Of a DNA stretch of 64,000 nucleotides, positions 34,773-46,094 are shown piece after piece. The notes under the pieces were generated by a model. It saw nothing but the letters and a program-made list of their open reading frames with translations. It was not told the DNA's origin and did no database searches. Both the position numbers and the translations under genes were made by a program. The number at the start of each line of letters is the position of its first letter. Positions within the stretch are counted from its first letter, which is position 1. The stretch covers positions 1,550,001 to 1,614,000 of the forward strand of contig CM034547.1 of the NCBI GenBank assembly GCA_020055645.1, in the 5' to 3' direction. Origin of the DNA: Tomocerus qinae (Eukaryota > Arthropoda > Collembola > Entomobryomorpha > Tomoceridae).

Positions 34773-36420
34773 TTGATTTCGAAAAGAGCGTTGAAACATT
34801 TTGGACTTTTTGTGAATCTATTGGCATTTTTAAAAGTTTCTCCGTTCTACTGGGACAGGGCCGCAGCCAGAAAAAAATTTCGGGAGGGGCACCAAGAAAA
34901 AATTCGCGCGAAAATTTTAGCCACTTTTTGCGATTTTAGACAAAATTTTCTTTATTTTTCTCGATTTCGGGGGGGGGGGGCACGTGCCCCGGTGCCCCCC
35001 CCTCGCTGCGGCCCTGTACTGGGATGACCTAGCCCAAAGACTAAATGTCACAAAAAATCGGTTTCAGATCATTAGTTGGAAATACGGCGTCTTCAATGTA
35101 TTTGCCTATTCTTTCTATCAGTCTTGCTTCAGAAATCAAAAGAGGGTCAAAAGATTATCCTGAGATGACGCTCATATTTCTTTTCGGAATTGTTTATCTT
35201 TGGTCTTCAGCTGCTCTTTATAATGCCAGTAAAAAACTGAATGAATTTGTTGATTTTTTTGAAAAACTGATTCTGACGGATTCTACATTGGAAAGTAAGG
35301 ACAAAACATTACCATATCTGCTCCTACAGAGTTGAAAAATTGTGAATTGTTTTGAATTTAAAAAAAGTACTTTAAAAAAACTAGAACAAACCTATTCTTG
35401 ATATTCTAGAATATAGTTACTTTGAATTTGTGATTGTCTCTTTGGACGCTCTTGCTAAAATTTTCTGGATTTAAAGAGTGTTAACAGTATTTTTCTTGGT
35501 AGCTGTTTCTCCACAAACAGTCTACCGCCTGTGCCCCGCCCGTCCTTATACTTGATAATTCACAATTTTGTACTCCTTTTTTAAATACTAAGTGTCTGTC
35601 TCTGTCTAATTTTTAGAAGAATCCAATGAAGCGGCATCATTGTCAACTAATCTATCCACGTTGATTGAATTCGTTATTTTCATGGCTTCGATGACGATAA
35701 TTGAATTTGGAGTAATTCTTGTAGGGATGTTTGTAATAACCTACAAATCCAAGTGTTACATTTACATCATTTCGCTTCTTCCTCCATCTCGAGTGACAGT
35801 TTTCTCAATGCTCCTATTTATGCCATTGGAAATCGTTTCAAATCTTAATTTGAATTGCAGCCTCTTTTTCTATTTAATCTATTCATTATGATCTACATGA
35901 TTTGTGGGTCTTATTGGATTCGTATCTTGAAAAGGTGATTTTTACTAAAGTTTCTGAGCACAATCATTTTCAACTTAACCCCTCAAAATATTTTCGGATC
36001 CTGTACATTTTGAATACGCAGTACAACAAAATATACGGAACCTACTTCGCCTACCAAATGATCTGCTATTTAATTTTTATAACTTTCTGTTTCTTTGCAT
36101 CAATTCGATTTTATGACCGAGTTCCGTGGGTTTTGTATATCGCTTACCCTTTAGCTGCATCCTTATGCTGTGGCTTTTCAGCTGTCATTTTTATTTTGGC
36201 GTCCATGCTATTTGAGAATTCCAACCGGTACATAAACCAGTTGAAAGCATCGCATAACTTCAACAAACTAATTCGCAAACAAATTCGAAGCATGAAACCG
36301 TTCGGTATAAAACTCGGTGTCTTACGAACTGTGCGCTATTTGTATGTATTCGCCTTTTTTGCATCTATCTCTAATTATGCTGTATCTTTATTAATTGCCT
36401 TTCCAGAGAGCCTTTTCTAG
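34773..36420 (+). pseudogene. Gustatory-receptor-like (7-TM) pseudogene
   Basis: Exon 1 begins with KRALKHFGLFVNLLAFLKVS and PFYWD, a typical chemoreceptor N-terminus. The YWD codons are duplicated around a 161-bp MITE, after which DLAQRLNVTKNRFQI continues. A frameshift near 35140-35165 leads to MTLIFLFGIVYLWSSAALYN. A donor at 35295 (GTAAGG) and acceptor at 35616 join in phase to exon 2 (TNLSTLIEFVIFMASMTIIE). A one-base shift near 35885 leads to DLWVLLDSYLEKV and the C-terminal helices (YLIFITFCFFASI, SLLIAFPES). Several hydrophobic helices fit the insect GR topology. No ATG is in frame at the start, so the first codons are lost or in another exon. A 7tm_7 assignment is an inference from topology and the N-terminal pattern. 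Confidence 0.65.
34856..35016. mobile_element. hAT-like MITE, 161 bp, perfect 8-bp TSD TACTGGGA
   Basis: TIRs CAGGGCCGCAGC and GCTGCGGCCCTG. Flanks TACTGGGA at 34848-34855 and 35017-35024. Internal TTCGCGCG and long G and C runs, similar in style to the element at 3279. It disrupts the receptor reading frame. Confidence 0.88.
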
Positions 36421-36639
36421 GTTTTATTAATAGTACTATCCAGTAAATAAACTATAAAAATTAATCTTAAAGAATGGTTTTTGTCAAACTAACCTTCAAA
36501 CACATTTATTTACACAGCTGTACCAATGTTTCCTTCACAATTATCCGTTCGTGGACAAAAATGATTATAAATCATGCTTTTCATACACATATTATCAAAA
36601 TTCATGCAGTATTAGTAAGACAGTGTGTGCGTAGTAAGG
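36421..36639. other. Short spacer after the receptor pseudogene
   Basis: AT-rich 3' flank, no further coding similarity seen. Confidence 0.4.
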
Positions 36640-36839
36640 TTGGCTCACTTGGGTGTTTGGGAAAATAAAATTCAATTTTTTGTCTATACTCAAAGCTATG
36701 ACGCACCAAGACATACGTATCCAATGGCAACCATCATTGGTCATTGAAAGACAGATTTGGCTGTGGATCCAAATTGTCCAATTTGGATCCACAAATGAAA
36801 AAACTGAATTTTCATTTTCCAAACACCCAAGTGAGCCAA
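36640..36839. mobile_element. 200-bp MITE with 22-bp inverted ends and inner palindrome
   Basis: Ends TTGGCTCACTTGGGTGTTTG and its reverse complement. Weaker pairing continues outward (GCGTAGTAAGG with CCTAATACGC). In the middle, TGTGGATCCAAATTG and CAATTTGGATCCACA form a second palindrome (about 36763-36794). No clear target duplication. Confidence 0.7.
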
Positions 36840-37293
36840 CCTAATACGCAATCACTATGACTACAGCCAATCTTGACATATTATGCATATACACCATACA
36901 ACTTACATGGGCATGTGTTGACAAAAAGCTTACTATGTGTTGACAAAAAGTGATTTCTAAAAAAAATTTGTCAAAAAGGTGTTGACAAAAGGGGGTAGGC
37001 CCTAATACTAATCTTCATTATATTCGATTTTTAATTGAAGTAGTTGAGTTGTAGAACCATCAATGTAACATTCAAAAATTCAGAAGCCTACTATGTAGTA
37101 GTGTGTATACATGACTGTACTAGTGATAATAATTGCAACTATTCCTGTATTGAAGATGTAACGTCGGCACTAATTTAAACGTGAAAGCAAAATATCAATG
37201 AAATTATCTTATGTTTTATGTATATACTCTGATATTTGTAATGACCTCTGATGAGGGTGATATCTCAGCAATAAATTCAAAGTAGGTATAGTA
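36840..37293. other. Spacer with repeated GTGTTGACAAAA motif
   Basis: Four near copies of GTGTTGACAAAAAG lie at 36912-36992. No gene seen. Confidence 0.45.
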
Positions 37294-39858
37294 TTGATTG
37301 ATTGATTGATTGGTTTTTTATTTTGAAACGTTACTGGCAACTTTGCAGTTGAAATAGTAATCAATGACAATTTAAAGGATAGAATTAACGTACTTAAGTA
37401 TGCCTATTTTCTAAATACAATATTATTATTAAAACTAATTACGTTTTCGTCATACATTTTGTTAATTAAGGTTACAGTTGTTGGAATGGTAGAGTTCTCA
37501 TATCTTTTCTTAATTTTAGCACTGTGAGGCTGTAATAGGTACTTCGTGACATTTCTTGTTTTACTGCTATTGATATAATAAGGGGGTAACATAGAACGAA
37601 ACCTTTCTGAATTTAATGTTTTTATCCCAAACCTTTGTAACAAAAATTCCCTACGACTATTTAGTCTTTCGACATTTAGACTAGAGCACCATAAGTTATA
37701 TTCGGATTCGATAATTTTGAATCCTTGTATTATTGACAGGGCCCGTTTCTGTACACTTTCTATTTCGTCATTTAATTTTATTGTTAATCCTGGGCCCCAT
37801 ACAACACACGCGTATTCAAGAATTGGCCTTACATAACATTTGTAAGCTGGTACAAGTTCAATTTTGTCAAAACCATATTTTTTTAAATTCTGTAGAATGA
37901 ACAATTTAGGAGATGCTTGTTCTATTCTATTTCCGACATGTACATCCCATTTTAGATTGTTTGTAAATGTTACTCCTAATAATTTAGTTTGGTCTAGTCT
38001 AGGAATATCCTCACCATTAATTGAAAACTTCCAACTTTGACTAGCTGATTTATCTTTAGTAAAATCTATCACTAGAAAGCCACATTTTTTGGGTTGAAAT
38101 GCATTTTTCTTTCCTTAACCCAAATTGAAAAATCAGCTAGCATTGCTGCCCGTTGGGAGTTTTACTGACAACTTTCTCAGCAACCAGTGTCATCCACGAA
38201 CCCTGCTAGTGAGAAAAAGAAGAATTCTCCACCATATTTTTCTTCTAACTTTATTAAAATGGGGTTAATTTGGGCTAAAAAGCATAATCCTCCTGTCTTC
38301 GTGCCTTGGGGACAGCCACAGCTACATTCTAAAGTGTTGGATAGTAGATTTCCACACTTTACATTTTGCTTTCTATTGCTCAGAAAACTTGCGAGCCATA
38401 GCGTAGTGTGCAAATCTACTTTACAATCGTTGTAAATGTAATTTATTAGCAAAGGGTGATCTAATAATTCGAAAGTTTTGGTGATATCGAATATATACAG
38501 GATAATTACGATACCAGCTTTTTCCAAAGCTGATATCGGATAAAGGATAAAATCGATCATTTGTACTAAATAGTGGATAGTACTGCACCCCTTTTGAGAG
38601 CCTAATTGATTTCTGCTTACATATGTACTCCTCTGTATTTGCAGTTTGCTATACATTATGTTTTCCAGCATGTGAGAAAAGGGACTGGTTATCGAAATTG
38701 GTCTTAAGTCATTTAATGTCTGTACTCCTAATACTTTTGGCAATGCTGTGACAGTAGCAGTTTTCCATACTTCAGGGAATTTGCAATTGCTAAAACTATC
38801 ATTCATGATATGGGATATTATATAACATAACTCCATTGAGAATTCTTTTAGTATTGTTATTGGTACAGTATTTATAGGGACGGCTTTGTTTGTCTTTAAT
38901 TTATTTATAATATTATACACTTCATACTCGTTTACAACTGCAGGTTTACTACTCTCGATTCTAATAACAGGTAAGTAATTTTCAGGCAATCCATCATACA
39001 TGGTTGCATTTTTTGTGAATTGGCAATTTACTAGATCCAAAGTCTCTTTTAGTGTTGGAAGATTTTCTGGGTCTACAATCAGTGCAATTGTGAGCTAGGA
39101 TCGCTATCTGTATTACAAATTTTTTTGAATTAAATGGGCCATGATTTATGGTACTTGTTTTTGAGATCTGTATTTTTCTTTCGAACCTGAGACTTCGCAA
39201 TAACTATTACACGATTAATTAAATTACGAACAACTTCCAATTTTCACAATCATTTTTATGCAAACGATTCTTTTTTACTAGAAGCTGTTTTAATCTTGGA
39301 GTAATCCACAATCTATTTTTGGTATCAATTACCTTTGTTTTTAAGGGAAAACTTTGTTCATAGTACATTTGTAATGTTTGTAATTTGTTTGCGAAAATTA
39401 GAGCTTTGTCATTTGTATTTTCTGAATTTATAACTTCCTCCCATGTTTCTTCTTTTAGATAGATGTTATTTTACCGTGGTCAGTTAAAGGTCTAAAAGTT
39501 TTTATAATCTTACTTTTTTTACTTGGGGACTGACTTAATAACGCAGCTTTGGTTTGCATATAATTGAAAGATGTCTGGAGTTACCTATAAAGGTGGTAGG
39601 GTTTCTGGTATATTATAATAGTTTGCTAAATTAGTTAGTATTTTATCTAGGTTAGACATCGTACCATCATTTTTATAAAAAGTAGGAAACTTAACAATTT
39701 GTGAAAGACTACAATTTTTACTTACACTCGTGGTGTTGTAATCATTGAAATCGCCGGCTATAATTATTCCAGTATTTGAGTTACGCATCCTAATCAGGTC
39801 AATGGAGCACTGCAGAAAATTTGATACTTCGATATATGTGCCTCTATTCAATTTAGTA
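37294..39858 (-). mobile_element. LINE family B, copy 2, 5' truncated
   Basis: A minus-strand copy of the family at 29204-33956. The endonuclease piece (39851-39585, GIIIAGDFNDYN), a decayed linker, RT (39040-38177: PEVWKTATVTALPKV, CGCPQGTKTGG, AGFVDDT) and tail (38072-37404, ending NNIVFRK) are in order. The 3' end is a short (ATTG)n tract at 37294-37312. Confidence 0.85.
37404..39040 (-). pseudogene. LINE family B ORF2 RT and C-terminal domain, frameshifted
   Basis: RT 39040-38177 is open across the motif where copy 1 is frameshifted (FFFFSLAGFVDDT) but breaks right after it. The remainder runs 38072-37404 with TKLLGVTFTNNLKWD and CVVWGPGLT. The FVDD loop and FDITKTFE (in place of the common LDLSKAFD) are shared with copy 1, so they are family features and not decay. 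Confidence 0.8.
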
Positions 39859-40340
39859 TGTTATACACCACACTAAATTATACAAAAGCAGCAATGTATT
39901 ATTTAGTCAAAGCAGTTTATCTGCTTTGTATATGTATGATAATAATCTCTGTCCGTCTGTCCGGCAATCCCTGTGCTCGATAACTGTTGAACGGTTTGAG
40001 CTAGGCAGTTCAAATTTTCAGGGTAGCTTCTTGAGGTAAAAAGTAAGACCAAGTTCGTAAATGAGCAAGATCGGTCACCCTCTCTTGCCGGGGGAGGTGT
40101 TCAAAATCAAAAATAAATAAAAATCGACGTAATTTCATTTCTATTTATCCTACAAGGTCAAGTAAAAGTTTGTTCGACAGTTGACATGTTTTTCCACACT
40201 ATCGAACAGGTTACAAACACCCCCTGATAGGGGAAGTTGGTGGAAAATGGAAAGTAACTTAAAATCGACTTAACATCCTTTCTATTCATCGTACAAGGTC
40301 GTATAATCTTGTTCGACAAGTTGTGTTACACTTCTAAACT
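39859..40340. repeat. Dispersed repeat related to 9470-10035
   Basis: Carries GTCCGTCTGTCCGGCAATCC, AATTTCATTTCTATTTATCC, ACAAGGTC and CCCCTGATAGGGGAAG boxes, with two ~120-bp units at 40100-40330. TTATACACCACACTAAAT at its start resembles part of the terminal hairpin of the unit ending at 10035. Confidence 0.5.
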
Positions 40341-40904
40341 AACTTTGGTTAGGAGGATCCAAATAAACTGCTCTGTGTTATATTTCCGTTTTGCAACAAT
40401 GGTTTATTGAGGTAGTTTCTCGTCGGTGAAAAGGATCTATAGGCCAAATTTATGCTGTACATCAAGGATAAGAGGATAACTGATAATCAAGTACGGGTTG
40501 CTAGTTACGGACAGATTAATCCGACTATCAAACTTCCCAATTAACTTTATTAGGAGAATCCCTATAAGGTTCTGAGTCTGAGACCAATGGTCCTAAAAAA
40601 CGCAGTCATTATTCATCAACCCTATTCTACACAGGACATTTTGAACATTTCTAATTTTTATCTTCTACTTCAAGCAATCATGCCAATTCTACAGATATGC
40701 AAATTAAGGTTTAACCGCACAAAGTTTTATAATTAATTATTTTAAATCTTAGCAATAAAATAGTTTACTTTTCCTTATTAAAAATTTAAGTACATGAAGC
40801 ACAAAAGTCAAAAACAAAAAAAAAACCCGACTACATGAAAGGGCACGATAATTTCTTCTATCTTCATAAGGTTGAAATAAATTAAATGCTTTACACCTAT
40901 AAAT
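40341..40904. other. Spacer, esterase 3' flank
   Basis: AT-rich, no gene recognised. On the minus strand it holds the 3' UTR of the carboxylesterase. Confidence 0.4.
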
Positions 40905-43900
40905 TCATTGTGATATTGGCAAAGAGTTCCAGAAATCCGGTCGGTCAGTGAAATCTGAAGAAACCATTTGAAATGTTTCATCAATGAGAAACCACTTTAA
41001 ACTCTGATCATTAGGACTCAATGGTGTCCAGATTGTTCCCGTCTCCATGAAGCCATTTGGATCACTGAGAAAGGTGATCGCAAATTGACATTATTAATTG
41101 CAGGTGAAACAAAAATGCTGCCCCAAATAAAAGCAAAGAAACCCAATATACAAAGCTGGCTGGTACATGTTGACTTTTAACTATTATTTGCATACTATTT
41201 GCAGATGTCAATATATTTTGGTAGGCCATGGACAACGTACCTGGAATTGGCAAAATTAATTAAAAATTTGATGTATATCTTGGATATATTGTAATGTTCC
41301 GACCGCCGATCAATTTCAGGGAGGTCTGGGGATTTAAAAATCAGCTGCATATCATCCCCATGAGTAATACCTAAAGGGAAACCATTTTTTAGTTAACTTT
41401 TTGCCCAAAGCCTATGGTTATTACCCAGCTATGGGATAATGACATAAAAATGAACAAATAACGAATAATGTTAACAATGAATCCATTGCCTTAACTTAAG
41501 TTCAAATGTTGTGATGAATAAACTACCTATTTTTTCTGTCGTATTAAAGGTCGGATCAACCTCTAGTCCTGGGAGTTTGTTGTAAGTTGTCATAAAATTA
41601 AACACGGAGATGTTTGGATTACTTTGAGCATACGAAACAGCAAAGTCTTTAACTCCCTTCAAGAACCACCGATCGGTGTATACGTGTGCAAGTTTATCCT
41701 TAGTATCCCAACCAATTGAGTCGTTAGAACTGAAATAGAAACTTCTAATTTTTCTCTAGATATCTTCCCCAGCACTAGAATTGGATTCTTGAACGTCCTC
41801 ATAGAAGAATGTTATCGGAGCCACATAATTCCAATTCCAGTCCATAAATTGAGACAAGGATGCATCATGAGCCACATCTGTGCAAATTATTGGGATTAAT
41901 AGATTGCATTAGAGTTATCTTGACATAGCAATTAAGTTGTAAATTGACATCGAATGTGTTTTCTCACAAGCTCCATGTAGTAAAAGGCCATCTTCTTTAA
42001 CACAACCTGTCATCAGTGGTGCTTTATTGCTGGTGAAATTTTGGGCGTTGATAATTTGCCTCGGAGTTTGGGTTAAAAAGTTCTCGCTGCCGTCTCCGAT
42101 CTTTTTCTCTACGGAGGGCACGAAAACGTAAAGCGGGTCAACGAACCATTTGACAAACGGTTGTCGCTGTAATTTCACAATTTCTTTGGCGTCTTTATTT
42201 TGGAGGCAGGAGACGATGGCCTTGGTGTCGTTAAACAAACATCCCAGTTCCTTGGCGAGAATTTGAGTATTTCTGAGAGGCGTTGGTGCAAATGCCCACG
42301 GATTGAGGGAAGACCCGCCTAGGGCTATCGCCCTGTGGTATAACCCTCGACTCATCCAAGAGAGCATGTGGTATGTTACAGAGGCTCCCCCGGCACTGTA
42401 TCCCATGATGGTAACTTCCTTCGGATCACCATTGAAAAATTGAATATTTCGCTGGACCCACTCCAGAGCTTTGACTTGGTCCTTTAATCCCATATTTCCA
42501 GGCGCTTCTTCGTCTTCAGTACTCAGAAACCCTAATCATCAACATATCTATTGTCAGGCTTCGAATATGCAACTTTTTGGGTTAATGATTTTGTGGCTGT
42601 AGAAGAAGTAACTTTGGCAGTAAAATAAAGTCTTTATAAAGAAATAATAAGGTAATTATTTCGTTGGAGTTGTGGTCAGAAGGTCAGAATAGACACAGAC
42701 GTGGACTCGATTCTTTTATTTAGAAGACTCGGTTTTAGTAAAAAATGGCTTCCCAACTTGTTTATTCTTCCAATTCTGACACAGATTCAGAAATTGAAAA
42801 TAGTATCAATAATACCCCGAAAAATACTAAAATCAACTGGAAACTTGTAAAAAAAATATAATACTCAAGAAGAAGCCTCTGAAGACATTATAAGTGACTG
42901 GTATTTCAATACAAAAACCACAATCAAGATAGCGAAGTGATATATTATTTTTCCAAAGACAATAAAAAGTGTCCATGTAAGCGATTTTTTGACCTCAGAG
43001 ACCACAATGTGCCACGTCATCTACTCCCAAGAAAACTATAAAACCTCATCAGGTACTTGCCCAATTTACCAAAAAAACTACATGTGTAAGCATATATTAT
43101 CATAGGTATGGCCAGCATAAAGCATGAATAAATTGCCAACAATTCTCCCCAGCGCTAAACAGGTACCAATCGCTATAAAAAGCAAAGCGGGAAGACCTCG
43201 AGGTGTATCTAAAGCCCTAGTAAGACCATAAATTCTGAAATATGACACTGATTTGCCAGTTGACTTAATTTTGATTTAATTTTGAACTAATTTTGATTTA
43301 ATTTTGAACTAATTTTGATTTAATTTTGAACTAATTTTGATTTAATTTTGAACTAATTTTGATTTAATTTTGAACTAATTTTGATTTAATTTTGAACTAA
43401 TTTTGATTTAATTTTGAACTAACTTTGATTTAATTTTGAACTAATTTTGATTTAATTTTGAACTAATTTTGATTTAATTTTTGAACTAACTTTGATTTAA
43501 TTTTGAACTAATTTTGATTTAATTTTGAACTAATTTTGATTTAATTTTGAACTAATTTTGATTTAATTTTGAACTAATTTTGATTTAATTTTGAACTAAT
43601 TTTGATTTAATTTTGAACTAATTTTGATTTAATTTTTGAACTAATTTTGATTTAATTTTTGAACTAATTTTGATTTAATTTTGAACTAATTTTGATTTAA
43701 TTTTGAACTAACTTTGATTTAATTTTGAACTAATTTTGATTTAATTTTGAACTAATTTTGATTTAATTTTGAACTAATTTTGATTTAATTTTTGAACTAA
43801 CTTTGATTTAATTTTGAACTAATTTTGATTTAATTTTGAACTAATTTTGATTTAATTTTGAACTAATTTTGATTTAATTTTGAACTAATTTTGATTTAAT

Positions 43901-45069
43901 TTTGAACTAATTTTGATTTAATTTTGAACTAACTTTGATTTAATTTTGAACTAATTTTGATTTAATTTTGAACTAATTGTGATTTAATTTTGACTAAATA
44001 CAAATCATTTTTGTTACAGCCATTCCTACTCGTATTACTGCCTTTTGTACTTTATTTTACAGCCCTGAAAAATTAGACGTACTGCCTATAGTACCCTTGC
44101 CCCAAAGACTTTATTTTACTGCCAAAGTTACTTCTTTTACAGCCCCGTAAATCTCGACCCCAACTTTTTGGTGCTTAAATATTAAATATATGTATATGTG
44201 CCGAATAAATTATTTATACAACCAAAAATATATTGTGAGATTGTGACAGAGTATTTATGAATTTTAGAAAATATCTTAGAGTTTAAACATTTACTAAATT
44301 ATTCTATCGAATCGCAGGTGTGGAACCAAAATATCGAAAGTCATTTGGTAGAATTATTGGTAGAATGCAAAAACAAAAGGTATTCGGTATTCGAACATTT
44401 GTTTTTGCATTCTATCATTTGGTATTCGATATTTTGTTTTTGCATTCTATCTTTATGTATTCTATCTTATTTTGCCCATAAAACGTCATTCGAACAAATG
44501 ACTTTCGATGTTTTAACCTACAACCGAATCGCAGGTGGTTTAATCTTAGTATGTTTTTGGTTGTTTTTATAAATCTTTTGAAAATTTTGACAAAGAAACA
44601 AATTATTATTTATCCAAAACTTTTCTTTACTTCTAAACCTTTCTACTCTGCCTCTGTAAACGTTTGTAGAGAAAGGTGGTGGACGTTGAATTTACCTAAT
44701 GCACTGAGACGATAATTAATTGTGACAATTACAACATTCTCGTCCATTAAATATTTTACATTGTAATTGTTTCCAGTTCCGTATAAAAATCCTCCTTCAT
44801 GGAAGAATACTATAACTGGAAATAAATGAGGAGGATCTTCATCAGGTATCTATGCAAAGAAAAATTTAAGTGATCAAGTTAATTTATGCTAACTTAATTT
44901 ATAAAAAGATGTAATTTTGAACCTTGGGTGTATAAACGTTAGCAAAGAGGCAGTCTTCTTCTCCAGAATATATATCTCCATTCTCTTGGTCGTAATAATA
45001 ATTCAGACAACTGGAGCCAAATGCTGTAGCATTGCGTATACCATCCCAAGGTAGAGGATCACAAGCAAC
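40905..45069 (-). CDS. Type-B carboxylesterase, exons 2 to 8
   Basis: Minus-strand exons: 2, 45069-44923 (EEDCLFANVYTP); 3, 44849-44696 (FPVIVFFHEGGFLYG, oxyanion region; INYRLSALG); 4, 42531 to about 41935 (FLSTEDEEAPGN, MGYSAGGASV with the nucleophile Ser, CVKEDGLLLHG acid region); 5-6, about 41877-41510 (WNWNYVAPITFFYED; DRWFLKGVKDFAVSYA); 7, 41370-41241 (GITHGDDMQLIF, catalytic His); 8, 41064-40905 (WTPLSPNDQSLKW to the stop). Exons 2-3-4 and 6-7-8 join in phase with AG/GT borders. The end of exon 4 does not: the GT at 41934 puts exon 5 out of frame, so an indel or an unseen site is involved and a damaged gene is possible. GYSAG replaces the common GESAG. It would hydrolyse carboxyl esters outside the cell. 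Intron 3 holds two TEs. Exon 1 is proposed at 61434-61623. Confidence 0.82.
42743..43230 (+). pseudogene. Decayed MULE protein (SWIM and AT-hook remnants)
   Basis: Starts MASQLVYSSNSDTDSE, closely matching the start of the frame at 48456 (MASQLIYSSNSETENS). Further on are CPIYQKNYMCKH, a SWIM-type zinc-finger end, and KSKAGRPRGVSKALVRP, an AT-hook-like end equal to RRGRPKGATKALIRQ at 47667. Stops and frame changes throughout. The catalytic middle is missing, as in the 47360-48810 element. Confidence 0.7.
43250..43990. repeat. 22-bp satellite, about 33 copies
   Basis: Unit TTTTGATTTAATTTTGAACTAA is itself two 11-mers (TTTTGATTTAA and TTTTGAACTAA). Copies are almost identical, with sporadic extra T and ACTAACT variants, so expansion is recent. 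Confidence 0.92.
44321..44524. mobile_element. Inverted-repeat insertion with 13-bp flanking direct repeat
   Basis: CGAATCGCAGGTG occurs at 44308-44320 and 44525-44537. Inside, ATCGAAAGTCATTTG near the left end pairs with CAAATGACTTTCGAT near the right end, and TTTTTGCATTCTATC is repeated. It lies in esterase intron 3. Thirteen bases is long for a DNA-transposon duplication. Confidence 0.6.
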
Positions 45070-45389
45070 CTTTCATAAAGTCAGTTATTTTATAAATTCC
45101 TTTACTCAGACTGGGTCATTAATCATGAATAAAATTTCTTTCTTACTCGCCTTTCAGGCAAGCTTTCAGCTAACAAATAAATACATATATTTAGAATTAG
45201 TGGAGCGCCCCACCCACTCCATCCGGATCACACTCCTCCAAATCTCGGTTCTTTTAGGCTACGACTATGCCTTTCAATGTGCAATGAGTTATAATAATAC
45301 TAGCTGGTTAGCCCGTCCTACGACAGTGCTCTATTTCACATAAAGTAAAATTCAAGACTCAAATATGACTAATCCCAAGCTCAAGTGCC

Positions 45390-45605
45390 CTGATATTTCA
45401 TACCACAGTTTCCTTTGCAACCTCGGCCAATCCGTACAAATTTAATAGTCTCACCTCCTCGGCCCCTTCCCAAATAACAATTGTTTCAGCGACATGAAAT
45501 TTCTACCTCCTCCCCCTTTCCCAAATAAGAAGTTCTCACCGACGTGTAGCCTCCTCCTCCCCAGCCCTAAATAACAATTGTTTCATCGAGATGTGGTCTC
45601 CACCT
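45390..45605. repeat. C-rich ~65-bp tandem repeat
   Basis: Three units with CCTCCTCSSCCCYTNCCCAAATAA and GTTTCAKCGA boxes. A related unit (CCTCCCCGCCACTACCCAAA) lies at 52010-52075 beside a LINE-type (ACAT)n tail. Confidence 0.5.
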
Positions 45606-46094
45606 TAGAGAAATAAGGCAAGCATATCCAGGTGCATATAATTCAGGCAGGTACATTATAATTAGTGGGTATAATGAGAGGAACGAATATAACGAACATA
45701 ATATAATTCATGACTTTGAGAAAATAGCAACTATAGAAGACACCACTAATAACACTCTGGAAAACAAAGCACTCCCAGCCATAAATGAGCATACAAATAC
45801 TCCGCTTCACATTATAGACTGCAGCCTACAGAGTTGTAGTAATACGAATGCATTTAATCATAATATTCCAAAAAATGAAAATTCAGTTGCAGGTATACTA
45901 AACTCAAAAACAGCCAAAAACTCTCAATCACAACAAAGCGTAAATAAAAATAGACCAAATGTAAATCCGAGTCATCTAAATAGTGGTAGTAAGCGCATAA
46001 CACCATTAGCTAGACCAGCCAGAACACGTACACAAATAAAACTTAATGACGGCCGTTTTTTAGAAAATCCAAACCAGAAAACAAGCATACGTTA

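Larger units (their letters stand above)
42579..44160. mobile_element. MULE-like element carrying a 22-bp satellite, in esterase intron 3
   Basis: Flanked by CAACTTTTT at 42570-42578 and 44161-44169 (9-bp duplication). Arms pair through GGCTGTAGAAGAAGTAACTT, GGCAGTAAAATAAAGTCTTT (left) and the reverse complement at 44100-44144. Inside are a decayed transposase fragment (42743-43230), then a 22-bp array. Confidence 0.82.
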
